In this document: positions 44,218-53,730 of the stretch, one piece after another | How positions within the stretch are numbered: the first letter of the stretch is position 1 | How the letters are laid out: each line of letters begins with the position of its first letter | Assembly: GCA_902596775.1 (NCBI GenBank) | Contig: CACJVE010000002.1 | Coordinates: 28,816-92,815, forward strand | Direction: 5' to 3' | Source: an uncultured SAR92 cluster bacterium | Lineage (GTDB): Bacteria > Pseudomonadota > Gammaproteobacteria > Pseudomonadales > Porticoccaceae | Length of the DNA: 64,000 bases | Notes under the pieces: generated by a model | Databases searched by the model: none | Told to the model about the DNA's origin: nothing | What the model saw: only the letters and a program-made list of their open reading frames with translations | Program-made: the position numbers and the translations under genes

Positions 44218-46128
44218 CTACATTTGATATCTCAAGCCCACCGACACCCCTACACCAAGAGTCTTATATCCGAAAACTTCTTCATAATTATCATTGAGGA
44301 GATTATCGATTTTAAGTAAAACAGACATTTTTTCTGACATTTCATAATTGATCGCGATGTCTACCAAAGTATGATCAGCCAATTTAACGTTCTCTGGATT
44401 CTGAGGAAAAGGTGGATAAAAAGTGTCAAATTGAGACCCAACAAATTGAGCATTCATAATAATATTTAATGCTTCTGAGGGCATCCAATATAAACCTAAA
44501 CTTGCCATATGCTCAGGACGTCTTATTTCTCTTGTAGTTATATCTCCATCCTGTTGATCTGATTTCACGTATGTATAGGAAGAGTTCAGTGACAAGGCAT
44601 TCGATATCTCGCCTGACATGGTAACCTCAATACCCTTTCGATTGCTGCTTCCTGAAATATTGGCAGATGTATAAGCAAAAGTTGCCGGGTCATAAACAAA
44701 CCCATTAATCTCATTTTCTAAATCAGAGTCAAAAATCGCAAAAGACATTTCAACCAAATTATTTGCAAAAGTATAATCAAGGCCAAGCTCAGCACTTACT
44801 GACTCCTCGGGGACCAAATTAGGATTGCCTAAAAAATTTGTGTAAAAACCGAAACGCTCAGTAAAGGTTGGATTCTTAATCGCTTTACCGAATACTCCTC
44901 TTATCCTCATTGCCTCCGATTTTTTATAAACAAACTCACTTCTGTAAGAAGAAGAGCTTCCAAATTCAGAGTTGTCCTCATAACGTCCGCTAAGTCCCAC
45001 TATGAAATTGTTCATCGGCTCATAACGATACTCGAGGGCAAGTCCATCGTTTTCTCTCATTCGATTTTGATTTGGATCATAAATGCCGTAAGAAATCTCT
45101 CCTTTCTGTATCCAATCCTCTTTTTCGTTTTCTATCAAAATAGACAAGCTCTGCGAATCCTCAGTGTATGATCCTAAATATTGAAGCTGTGACTTTTGCG
45201 AGGCTGTAATATTTCCTATCACACCACCAGAGTAAGCTGCGTTATCAAACTGTGACTCCGCGATTATAAAGCTATGGCTCCAGGGTCCATCTGCTTGCAG
45301 GTACGTAGCTTTGATTTTTGCTGTTAAATTATCAAAATCTGAGTTTTTAGGCTGATCCTCCACTAACCCATCAAAATTATCATCAGAATCATAATCCACT
45401 GTGCCCTCTGATTTCCGTGCTGTAAGTAATACATTTAGTTGAGGATTTAAACTATATCCTGACTTAAGATTCATAGTTGTATTCTGATAACCATCGTTTT
45501 CATTTCCGTCTCTTGATATGTTATCGCCATCCGAGTCCATACGGTTAAATCCTGCTCGGAAATGAAAATTGTCATCTTTTCTGCTGAAATTGAAGCCAGA
45601 ATTATGTGTATTCCACGATCCTAACTGGGAGTGCACCTGGGCTCCATTTTGATCGCTTGATCGTGTAATAATATTGACTTTTCCAGCCAAAGCATCACTG
45701 CCGCTAATTGCGCTTTGCGGACCACGAATAACTTCAATTTTTTCGATGTCGGCAATAGAAACTGTCCCCCAAACAAATTCATCGTTTTGTGATGGATCAT
45801 TTGCCTCTACACCATCAATTAACACAAGCAAGTGATTCGATTCTGCTCCACGTGCCCTTACCTGTGTCTGTGCGCCATAACCACCAGATTGACTAACCGC
45901 AAAACCTGGAACATCTCGTAGGATTTGGCTAATATTGATAACGCCCCTATCTCTTATTAGATTGCCATCGATTATTGTTACGGAATTACCAGTTTCGGAC
46001 CTTTCTAGTGGAGTAAGAGAGGCAGAAACGATAACTTCGTCGATGGTTTGGTTTGACTGCGCGAGAGAGAAGCTCGCTGAAAAAAATAAAATAAACCCGA
46101 TTTTTTTATAATTAGAAATGATTTTCAT
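44218..46128 (-). CDS. btuB: TonB-dependent vitamin B12 outer-membrane receptor BtuB
   Basis: 636 residues: signal peptide (to about 23), TonB box TIDEVIVSAS, plug domain (GGYGAQTQVRARGAESNHLLVLIDGVEANDP), a 22-strand barrel, and a C-terminal strand ending in ...GLRYQM. Function is assigned from the cobalamin riboswitch in its leader and the cobO/btuF neighbours. It is first gene of the B12 operon. Confidence 0.93.
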   Translation of the reverse strand: MKIISNYKKIGFILFFSASFSLAQSNQTIDEVIVSASLTPLERSETGNSVTIIDGNLIRDRGVINISQILRDVPGFAVSQSGGYGAQTQVRARGAESNHLLVLIDGVEANDPSQNDEFVWGTVSIADIEKIEVIRGPQSAISGSDALAGKVNIITRSSDQNGAQVHSQLGSWNTHNSGFNFSRKDDNFHFRAGFNRMDSDGDNISRDGNENDGYQNTTMNLKSGYSLNPQLNVLLTARKSEGTVDYDSDDNFDGLVEDQPKNSDFDNLTAKIKATYLQADGPWSHSFIIAESQFDNAAYSGGVIGNITASQKSQLQYLGSYTEDSQSLSILIENEKEDWIQKGEISYGIYDPNQNRMRENDGLALEYRYEPMNNFIVGLSGRYEDNSEFGSSSSYRSEFVYKKSEAMRIRGVFGKAIKNPTFTERFGFYTNFLGNPNLVPEESVSAELGLDYTFANNLVEMSFAIFDSDLENEINGFVYDPATFAYTSANISGSSNRKGIEVTMSGEISNALSLNSSYTYVKSDQQDGDITTREIRRPEHMASLGLYWMPSEALNIIMNAQFVGSQFDTFYPPFPQNPENVKLADHTLVDIAINYEMSEKMSVLLKIDNLLNDNYEEVFGYKTLGVGVSVGLRYQM

Positions 46129-46230
46129 AATATACCCTTTTTAACCGATCACACCCGAACGGCTCGAAAAACAAAATAAGGATATGGAAACACAGATCAA
46201 TATGACCAAACTCACAATCATTGATGCCAC

Positions 46231-46435
46231 ACCCCGTGGATCGTTGATGTTGCAGCAGGCCGGTCTCCGGACTCACAAATGAACATAAGTTCTGTTTGAT
46301 AACCTTCCCATGATCAAAACACAGTGGCTTATTTATCAAACATTTTTGTATACCGTTGCGGGGGCAGTATCGGGTTAAGCTCGCGCAGTACCGATTTCCC
46401 GTTTAACTCAGAACACCATAAAAAGTGTTTCAAGC
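46231..46435 (-). ncRNA. Cobalamin (AdoCbl) riboswitch controlling btuB
   Basis: On the minus strand, 5' to 3': GGTG..AGTTAAACGGGAA, then CTGCCCCCGCAACGGTA (the B12-box core), AGCCACTGT with GGGAAGG, and GAGTCCGGAGACCGGCCT. All conserved cobalamin-riboswitch blocks are present in order. The region 46436-46549 beyond it shows nothing else. Confidence 0.95.
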
Positions 46436-46549
46436 ACCTATCACAAAAGACAACTTGAGCAATCTAACTACGAAACTGAGTAAAGTCAAATACCATATTT
46501 ACAAATGTCGATATTAGAAATATTTAGGTCCGCACTGGAATTGTAAAAT

Positions 46550-47920
46550 TTAAAAAAGTGCTTGCAGTGCCTCAAATATTTTTTTCACACCAATTACTTT
46601 TAACCCCGTTATGGACTTTTTAGGTGCATTTGCAACTGGCACAATTGCTCTTGTGAAACCATGTTTTACAGCTTCCTTTAGCCTCTCTTGGCCACTTGAG
46701 ACTGGTCTAATTTCTCCGGATAATCCAACTTCTCCAAAAACCACAATATTTCGTGGTATAGGTTTATTCCTAAAACTTGATATTATCGATAAAATGAGGG
46801 CCAGATCAGCCGATGTGTCAATTATCTTTACACCACCAACAACATTCACAAATACATCCTGATCCCCCACCATAATATTTCCATGCCTATGAAGAACAGC
46901 AATAAGCATTGATAATCTATTATGATCTAGACCCAAACTGACCCTCCTTGGACTACCCAAATGACTATCATCTACCAATGCTTGCAACTCCACTAGCATT
47001 GGCCGAGTACCCTCCCAAATAACCACCACGATACTTCCTGAGGATACTTCCTCATTCCGCTGGAGAAAAATAGCAGAAGGATTCGGAACACCTTTAAGTC
47101 CGCGCTCAGTCATTGCGAAAACTCCCAGCTCATTAACCGCTCCAAAACGGTTTTTTATGCCTCTCAATGTTCTATATTGACTATCTTTTCTACCTTCTAA
47201 CATCAGAGAACAATCAATCATGTGTTCAAGCACCTTTGGTCCTGCAAGAGTTCCATCCTTGGTAACGTGGCCTACAATAATTAATATCGTATTCGTTTGT
47301 TTCGCAAATCTCACCAATGCTGCAGCACTTTCTCTTACTTGAGAGACACTGCCAGGGGCCGAAGTAATATCCTCTAGATGAACCACCTGAATTGAATCAA
47401 CAACAAGAAGTCTTGGTGTTTTTCCCTTCGCAACCAGACATATATTTTCCACAGAAGTCTCGGTCATAATTTGTAGCTTGTCTAAAGGAAGATCCAAACG
47501 TCTTGCTCGCATAGCTACTTGCTGCGAAGACTCCTCTCCAGTCACATACAAAGCGGTTTCATTTTGGGCCATATGACAAAGAGTTTGCAAAAGGATGGTA
47601 CTTTTCCCCGCGCCAGGCTCCCCACCCAAAAGAACACAAGAACCTGGGACAAATCCACCCCCCAAAACTAAATCTAGCTCAGAATTTCCAGACTTTACCC
47701 GCGGGACCTCATCAAGTTCGACATCCTTCAACAAATTTATAGAACCACTCGAGGCTCCAGAAAAACTGTGCTGATATCTAGATATACCATGGGGAGTTGC
47801 ATTTACTTTTACCTCACTTAGCGTATTCCAAGCATTGCAATCAGTACACTGCCCCTGCCATTTACGATAATCTGAGCCACATTCATTGCAGACAAAAGCT
47901 GTTTTTAATTTAGATGCCAA
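46550..47920 (-). CDS. radA: DNA repair protein RadA (Sms)
   Basis: 456 residues. N-terminal C4 zinc finger (CNECGSDYRKWQGQCTDCNAW split as CxxC...CxxC), RecA-like core with Walker A GEPGAGKST, Walker B RLLVVDSIQ, the RadA motif GIKNRFGAVNE, and a C-terminal Lon-protease-like domain (FVNVVGGVKI). RadA drives branch migration in recombination. It is divergent from the DnaT-like gene across 151 bp. Confidence 0.97.
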   Translation of the reverse strand: MASKLKTAFVCNECGSDYRKWQGQCTDCNAWNTLSEVKVNATPHGISRYQHSFSGASSGSINLLKDVELDEVPRVKSGNSELDLVLGGGFVPGSCVLLGGEPGAGKSTILLQTLCHMAQNETALYVTGEESSQQVAMRARRLDLPLDKLQIMTETSVENICLVAKGKTPRLLVVDSIQVVHLEDITSAPGSVSQVRESAAALVRFAKQTNTILIIVGHVTKDGTLAGPKVLEHMIDCSLMLEGRKDSQYRTLRGIKNRFGAVNELGVFAMTERGLKGVPNPSAIFLQRNEEVSSGSIVVVIWEGTRPMLVELQALVDDSHLGSPRRVSLGLDHNRLSMLIAVLHRHGNIMVGDQDVFVNVVGGVKIIDTSADLALILSIISSFRNKPIPRNIVVFGEVGLSGEIRPVSSGQERLKEAVKHGFTRAIVPVANAPKKSITGLKVIGVKKIFEALQALF

Positions 47921-48071
47921 CTAAGTCCTCATTCCTTTAAATTTTAGACTGAAAAACTATACGTTTTTATCAATCTTTTTGCATCTATAACCTGTTGTAT
48001 TAAAATAAAATATAGTAGTAACTTGAACTCAGTATCTCGTAGAGAGCGTCTCTTTCTGATAAGGTTATTGC

Positions 48072-49178
48072 ATGTTAGAAAAAATAGATAAAACTTTATT
48101 CTTTTCGTCAGAAGTGGCATCGTCGATTGGTTTGGATGAAGCGATCTTGCTTCAAATATTGCGTGATAATTCTCTTTTTGGCTCCGAAGTAGAATCTGAC
48201 AACTTGAAATGGAAGACCACAGATTTAAACAAGTTATCGGGCATATGTACCTTTTGGACTAATGACGATATATACCGAATATTTTTTAATCTTCATCAAA
48301 TCGGCATTATTGCAATGTCAGGAGACCCAAAACTGGATGGGAAATTCCTGTATATGCTCAATGAAAGTAGGTCTGTCGTTAAACAAACAGATACAGTCAA
48401 TAATATAAATTTAGAGAACCAATCTCATAATACACCAGCTTTGCCAATCAACAGAGATTGGATTCCCGATGATGAAACCTTCAGGCAACTTGAGCAGCTT
48501 GGTGTTGCAAAAGACTTCGCCAACCAACAAATTCCTCAATTCGTCTCATACTGGCGTGAAAGAAATATCTCAAGACATGGTTGGTCATCAAAATTCATAA
48601 AAGAGGTTTGGCGTCAATGGCAAAAAAACAAATCCATTGAAAACGCTAGAAGGAGAGAGTTTGAAATTAACTCTCAATGGAAACCATCTTTAGAGGTATA
48701 TGATATTTTGTCAGTAAAAGGAGGGATTAGTAGAAACTTTATTGAAGACTCAATTCCTGAATTTGTCCTCTATTGGAGAGGGAGAGGAGATAAATCAAAT
48801 ACCTGGGACTCCAAATTTGTACAGCACGTCAAAAGACAATGGAATTTTTACTCAGGTTTGATGAAAAATGATAACGATCCCACAAAAATTACAGAGGATT
48901 GGCGACCGAAAAATGCCGTATATGATGTATTAGCAATGGCAAATATAAATAGGGAGTTCGCTGAAGATTCGATAAAAGAATTTATAATATATTGGCAAGA
49001 AAATGGTAATCCACAGATGTCCTGGAGCACTAAATTTCTTCAATATGTAAAAAGAAGGTGGGCATTCAATATAAATCCAAAAACAGGACAAAAAAATGTC
49101 AAACGACAAAATCCAGAAAATCGGATCAGAAATAGAAGTATCGTCGAGGCGCTGGCAGATAGAAGTTGGGCATCTTGA
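48072..49178 (+). CDS. DnaT-like primosomal protein with three DnaT C-terminal domains
   Basis: 368 residues. An N-terminal winged-helix-like region (about 10-95) is followed by three repeats of the DnaT C-terminal domain: residues 129-183, 202-257 and 276-330. Each has W-x-P at the start, F-x-x-YW-x-x-x-x near the middle and a W-x-x-KF...V-x-x-x-W ending. E. coli DnaT has one. The tail RNRSIVEALADRSWAS is typical of the non-enteric relatives. It is probably involved in replication restart/helicase loading. It overlaps the next gene by 83 bp. Confidence 0.82.
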   Translation: MLEKIDKTLFFSSEVASSIGLDEAILLQILRDNSLFGSEVESDNLKWKTTDLNKLSGICTFWTNDDIYRIFFNLHQIGIIAMSGDPKLDGKFLYMLNESRSVVKQTDTVNNINLENQSHNTPALPINRDWIPDDETFRQLEQLGVAKDFANQQIPQFVSYWRERNISRHGWSSKFIKEVWRQWQKNKSIENARRREFEINSQWKPSLEVYDILSVKGGISRNFIEDSIPEFVLYWRGRGDKSNTWDSKFVQHVKRQWNFYSGLMKNDNDPTKITEDWRPKNAVYDVLAMANINREFAEDSIKEFIIYWQENGNPQMSWSTKFLQYVKRRWAFNINPKTGQKNVKRQNPENRIRNRSIVEALADRSWAS

Positions 49179-49746
49179 TAAAGATCCCGATTTAATTGAT
49201 GCTATTAACGAAATCTTTGCGATGTTCCAAGTAAACTACCATAACCAATACTACAGTGCATTTGGTGATAGCAGTGATTCAGAGAATCTTGCTAAGAAAT
49301 TGTGGTTGTCTAAGCTTAATGAGTTCAGTAGTAACATTTTATACAGAGCGGCTGAAAAGATTATAACTGAAAGTGAGTACTTACCAACTCTTAATAAAAT
49401 GATTCAAGCATGCGTTTATTTCAAACTACCTCCACGACTTCCTTCGCCCAGGGATGCATATCATGAAGCTTGTAGAAAAGAGAGCCCTAAAAACATGCAG
49501 ACTTGGTCTCACCCCATAGTATATTTAGCTGGAAGAGACACTGGATGGCTCCAAATGCACAGCGAGATAGATATCAAAGTTTTCCCCATTTTTAATAATG
49601 TTTTTCAACAATATTGTAAAAGACTTGTTGATGGAGAAAGTTTTTCTATAGACGCTGAACCGCAATCAGTTGAAGTAATTGAAAAGCCCGCCTCAAAAAA
49701 GTTCAACATAAAACAGCTGGAAGAACTTAATACTCTTTTCGAGTAA
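49096..49746 (+). CDS. Lambda P-like replicative helicase loader
   Basis: 216 residues. LPTLNKMIQAC, LPSPRDAYHEACRKE, and the WSHPIVYLAGRDTGW and FQQYCKRLVDGE segments match the lambda P/replication protein P family, which loads DnaB. An AGGA ribosome site 7 nt upstream supports the start, 83 bp inside the DnaT-like gene in the +2 frame. The pairing suggests a chromosomal loader system next to radA. Assignment is by motif memory, not by search. Confidence 0.75.
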   Translation: MSNDKIQKIGSEIEVSSRRWQIEVGHLDKDPDLIDAINEIFAMFQVNYHNQYYSAFGDSSDSENLAKKLWLSKLNEFSSNILYRAAEKIITESEYLPTLNKMIQACVYFKLPPRLPSPRDAYHEACRKESPKNMQTWSHPIVYLAGRDTGWLQMHSEIDIKVFPIFNNVFQQYCKRLVDGESFSIDAEPQSVEVIEKPASKKFNIKQLEELNTLFE

Positions 49747-49770
49747 ATCACGCACATTGATAAATAACCA

Positions 49771-51534
49771 ATGCAACCACTGACTCATAACTCAACTGCT
49801 CGAAGAATGGCAAAAACTATTCTTAATGGGTTCAGGAGTTATTTTGCAGATTATTTAAATTCAACACTTACAGCGAAAGCTAGATTTGAAAAGTCTGACT
49901 GGCATGGTGTGCGTCAGGCAAATGTAGAAAGACTTGAAATATATAAAACAAAAATTGCTCAAACTGTTGAATACTTGAGGGTTATTACAAATAAAAATAT
50001 CAATGATCTAGAATTATGGAGTGATGCAAAGACTGCATATACCCAGCTCATTTTTAATTTTCCTAATTTTGAGATCGCTGAAACCTTTTTTAACTCAATA
50101 TTCAGTGATATCAATGATCATGACAAGATATCTGATGATGTTGTGTATGTAATCTCATCGCAACTTATTGAAGCGCCTGAAGCAGAATATAGTATTTTTA
50201 TACGGTATGAGGGACTTAAATTTAGAAGTATTTGTAAAACAATTTTATTAGAGGCAGAATTTTCTCTCCCTTGGGAAAATATAGATCTAGACCTTGACTG
50301 CATAATGGATGCCTTTAATTCAGAAGTAGTCGCAGTCATGAATACAAGCAATTTAAAACTCCAAGTGGATCTTCTCGAGTCGACTTTTTATCGCAGTAAG
50401 GCCGCTTACATGGTTGGCCGAATAAGTATTGGTAACAAAACTATTCCCTTGGCGATCGTTGTCTTGAATAACGGGCAAAACAAATTATTCGTCGATACTA
50501 TTGTTTTTGATTCTGATGAGCTGAGCATTATTTTCAGTTTTACCAGAAATCATTTTATGGTGGACTCTCCACTACCTTATCAGTACACACATTTTCTCAA
50601 GAACTTAATGCCAAAAAAGTTGGATTATGAAATCTATAATTCGTTAGGATTCCCTAAACACGCTAAAACTGAGTTTTACCGACAACTAGTAAATCACCTT
50701 AACAACTCAAGCGATCAATTTGTGGTTGCTCCGGGTATTAAAGGAATGGTGATGTCCGTATTCACACTCCCCTCATACAATATAGTTTTCAAAATTATAA
50801 AGGATAATTTTTCCCCGCCAAAAGAAGTTACACACGATGAAGTAAGGGAAAAATATAAATTAGTCTCACAATATGATCGAATCGGCAGAATGGCGGATAC
50901 ACAAGAATTCGACAATCTGATTTTCCCTCTTGAACGATTTTCTAGTGATTTAATAGAGGAGCTTAGCGCAGTTGCACCGTCACAAATTGTAATTAATAGT
51001 GATTCGATTCTAATACGGCATTTATACACAGAACGTTACATGACACCGCTAAATATATATCTTGAAAGTGCGAACGATGAGGAAATTAGAGATGTTATGG
51101 ATGAATATGGTAACTGCATAAAGCAATTAGCCGCGGCAAATATTTTTCCCGGTGATATGCCGCTCAAAAACTTTGGCGTAACCCGACATGGACGAGTCGT
51201 GTTTTATGATTATGATGAGATCGCGGCCCTTACAGAGTGCAATTTTAGAAGGATTCCACCTCCGAGAAATGAATATGAAGAAATGAAGGCGGGCACTTGG
51301 TACACGGTGGGACCAGCGGATATCTTCCCAGAGGAATTCAAATTATTTTTTTCTGGTAATGCCAAAGCAAGACTCATGTTTGAAAAAATTCATAGTGAAT
51401 TATATGACGTGGATTTTTGGATTAATTTACAAAACCAAATTAGGAGCGGATTTGTGCTTGATGTATTCCCATACCGCAGAGCTAAAAGATTTGAGCGGGG
51501 CCAGAGCTCAGAGCTAGAGGTATTTACCGACTAA
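49771..51534 (+). CDS. aceK: Isocitrate dehydrogenase kinase/phosphatase AceK
   Basis: 587 residues, the full AceK length. The N-terminal regulatory domain (ARRMAKTILNGFRSYFADYL) is followed by the kinase fold with ATP-binding FVVAPGIKGMVMSVFTLPSYNIVFKIIKD and catalytic DMPLKNFGVTRHGRVVFYDYDEI. It switches isocitrate dehydrogenase off to favour the glyoxylate bypass. aceA/aceB are not adjacent. It converges on gspB with a 4-bp overlap. Confidence 0.97.
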   Translation: MQPLTHNSTARRMAKTILNGFRSYFADYLNSTLTAKARFEKSDWHGVRQANVERLEIYKTKIAQTVEYLRVITNKNINDLELWSDAKTAYTQLIFNFPNFEIAETFFNSIFSDINDHDKISDDVVYVISSQLIEAPEAEYSIFIRYEGLKFRSICKTILLEAEFSLPWENIDLDLDCIMDAFNSEVVAVMNTSNLKLQVDLLESTFYRSKAAYMVGRISIGNKTIPLAIVVLNNGQNKLFVDTIVFDSDELSIIFSFTRNHFMVDSPLPYQYTHFLKNLMPKKLDYEIYNSLGFPKHAKTEFYRQLVNHLNNSSDQFVVAPGIKGMVMSVFTLPSYNIVFKIIKDNFSPPKEVTHDEVREKYKLVSQYDRIGRMADTQEFDNLIFPLERFSSDLIEELSAVAPSQIVINSDSILIRHLYTERYMTPLNIYLESANDEEIRDVMDEYGNCIKQLAAANIFPGDMPLKNFGVTRHGRVVFYDYDEIAALTECNFRRIPPPRNEYEEMKAGTWYTVGPADIFPEEFKLFFSGNAKARLMFEKIHSELYDVDFWINLQNQIRSGFVLDVFPYRRAKRFERGQSSELEVFTD

Positions 51535-52067
51535 CGGAAAGAAAATTTTTCCTCTACATCATCCTTTTTAATTATAAATCCATCCCTCGTTATACTCTTT
51601 ATTTCCCAGCCACTATTAATACTCTCGCCTTCTGAGTATGCTCTATCGTCAATGAACAACCGATTCGCAGCAGAGCCTTCCGAAAGAAAAATATAGCCAG
51701 ATAAATTGAGATCTGGCAATTTATAATCACTATTTTCCAAGATCAATACTTCATCAAGAATAACATCCTCAATAGTTAAAACACGATTGTCTTCACTTAA
51801 GTTTTGACCAGCTGCATCAGATAATCCCTCTTTCGAGGGACTCGTTATCGAAGAGTTGTTAGTAATCTCATGTTGTTCTGAAATGAAATAAAACACGGTA
51901 ATACTCAACATTATAAAAACAAAAATAATCAGGAATTTATAGAAGTATTTTTCTTTCTTTTGGCTATGAGATACTAGGTCAGCACTTAAAATATCCTCAA
52001 TCCGAGATGGATCATCTTTTGCTCTGTCATTTTCCGCCTTTTTCAGGGCTTTCAGTATGTAAGACAT
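51531..52067 (-). CDS. gspB: Type II secretion protein GspB-like
   Basis: 178 residues: MSYILKALKKAENDRAKDD at the N-terminus is the GspB/ExeB hallmark, followed by one membrane helix (about 42-62) and a periplasmic domain ending in WEIKSITRDGFIIKKDD. With GspA it is thought to help place the secretin through the cell wall. It lies 2 bp after gspA and is last gene of the operon. Confidence 0.85.
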   Translation of the reverse strand: MSYILKALKKAENDRAKDDPSRIEDILSADLVSHSQKKEKYFYKFLIIFVFIMLSITVFYFISEQHEITNNSSITSPSKEGLSDAAGQNLSEDNRVLTIEDVILDEVLILENSDYKLPDLNLSGYIFLSEGSAANRLFIDDRAYSEGESINSGWEIKSITRDGFIIKKDDVEEKFSFR

Positions 52068-52069
52068 CC

Positions 52070-53719
52070 CTAGCTACTCTCTTGAATTATTCTTGGTATT
52101 TCTTCATTAGTGAGCTGATTAATTAGCATAATGGTTCTTCTGCCAACAATTCCATCAGGATTAATGTTGTTTTGTTTTTGAAATAAAACAATCTCATCAA
52201 AAATCGCCTCGGTAAATCTTCCTCCCGTTATCAATCTTTGTTTGTTAGCATAGATCTCCGCAAACTTATCTTGCAGCCAAACTAATCCAGCCTTATTTTC
52301 ATCACCCAATTTTAAAACTTTAAATTCCTTTGGTGGTGCCCATAAATAACTGAAAGATCCTGTCCATCGCTTTAAAAAAATATCTAGCTTTATAGATGAT
52401 TCACCATTTAAATCAAGTAGCAAAATAGTCTCATCTCTTACCTCCAACAACACCACACTGGTTATATTTGAATTAGAATCAGTCAAATGGACTATTCCTG
52501 GCCTATTAGTTTTCAAAATAACGTCAAAATCAATGGATTCATTCGTCTCATACTTTAATCCAATATCTGTTGCTGAACTGTTTAATGCTTCTTCAGTAAA
52601 TATCCCTTCAACCCTATGACCCCAGAGAGAGAATAGATGTTCAATGGGATTAATACTTGGGGAAACACGCTCAACCGGCTGATTTGTTTTTAATTCTTTT
52701 AGTGGATTCACCGCAGAGATGTTATTTTCTTCCTCTTCTTGGAATAACTTGCCCTCTAACTTACCCTGATAATTGTATTGACTTTTATCAGTTACTATTT
52801 CCCATTGGAGCTCTTCTCTAAAAAAGAACATTAAAATCAAAAGATTTAGAAGGGTAAAAACTCCTATTTGCCAAACTTTACGTCTAAATGACTTTGTCTC
52901 TTCTCCAAGAACTTCAGCAGACGACTTTATTACTAAAGATGCATTGATAAATTGTTTACCTTCAGAGTATGCCGCCAAAAGCGCTTGATGACAGATCAAG
53001 TTAATAAGACGAGGGACTCCCTTGGTAAGTTTGAAAATGTGTTTATATGATCTCCTATCAAATATCTCACGAATCCCACCCGCCTGAGCTAATCTATAAT
53101 TTATATAATCAGGAACCTCCCTGATTTTTAAAGGCAGCAGATGAAACCTTGAGACAACTCGCTGATTGAGTTGCCTTAAATTATTTTGTGCTAATTTTTC
53201 TACTAATTCTGGTTGTCCCACCAACAATATATGCAGCAATTTATTACTATTAGTTTCTAAATTGCTGAGCAAACGCAAGCTCTCTAAAATCTCATCATCA
53301 AGATTTTGAGCTTCTTCTAGAATAATAAGTGTTTTTAATCCTTCAGAATGGGCCTGTAAAAGGTTGTCATAAATCGCATCAGAACATTGCTTAGCATAGG
53401 AAAGATGGGCATTTCTTTTAAACTTTATAGACAGTTCTTTACAAATACTCGCAAATAAATCGGTTTCTTTAAGCTTACTATTTAGGATGTATGCTACACG
53501 TATATGCGCTGGTAGATGCTCAATTATTGTTCTAGTGAGAGTCGTTTTGCCAGTCCCAACTTCCCCGGTCAGAACAATAAATCCGCCTTCTCTATCTAAA
53601 CCATATTTTAAATGCGCTACTGCTTGTCGGTGTTGGTAACTGGGGAATAAAAGATTAGGGTCAGGAACAATAGAAAATGGTTCTCTTTTGAGACCAAAAT
53701 GTTGCAAGTAAACGCCCAT
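52070..53719 (-). CDS. gspA: Type II secretion ATPase GspA (ExeA)
   Basis: 549 residues. AAA+ ATPase domain: Walker A TGEVGTGKTT (about 48-57), Walker B TLIILEEAQNL. One membrane helix (about 283-300). The periplasmic C-terminus carries a peptidoglycan-binding fold (LFQKQNNINPDGIVGRRTIMLINQL). With GspB it assists secretin insertion. MGVYLQHFGLKREPFSIVPDP is the typical start. Confidence 0.92.
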   Translation of the reverse strand: MGVYLQHFGLKREPFSIVPDPNLLFPSYQHRQAVAHLKYGLDREGGFIVLTGEVGTGKTTLTRTIIEHLPAHIRVAYILNSKLKETDLFASICKELSIKFKRNAHLSYAKQCSDAIYDNLLQAHSEGLKTLIILEEAQNLDDEILESLRLLSNLETNSNKLLHILLVGQPELVEKLAQNNLRQLNQRVVSRFHLLPLKIREVPDYINYRLAQAGGIREIFDRRSYKHIFKLTKGVPRLINLICHQALLAAYSEGKQFINASLVIKSSAEVLGEETKSFRRKVWQIGVFTLLNLLILMFFFREELQWEIVTDKSQYNYQGKLEGKLFQEEEENNISAVNPLKELKTNQPVERVSPSINPIEHLFSLWGHRVEGIFTEEALNSSATDIGLKYETNESIDFDVILKTNRPGIVHLTDSNSNITSVVLLEVRDETILLLDLNGESSIKLDIFLKRWTGSFSYLWAPPKEFKVLKLGDENKAGLVWLQDKFAEIYANKQRLITGGRFTEAIFDEIVLFQKQNNINPDGIVGRRTIMLINQLTNEEIPRIIQESS

Positions 53720-53730
53720 TTGTAAAATGA

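Noticed and set aside
46112..46339. Possible 75-residue minus-strand protein upstream of btuB
   Set aside because: It lies inside the cobalamin riboswitch and has no protein-like features.
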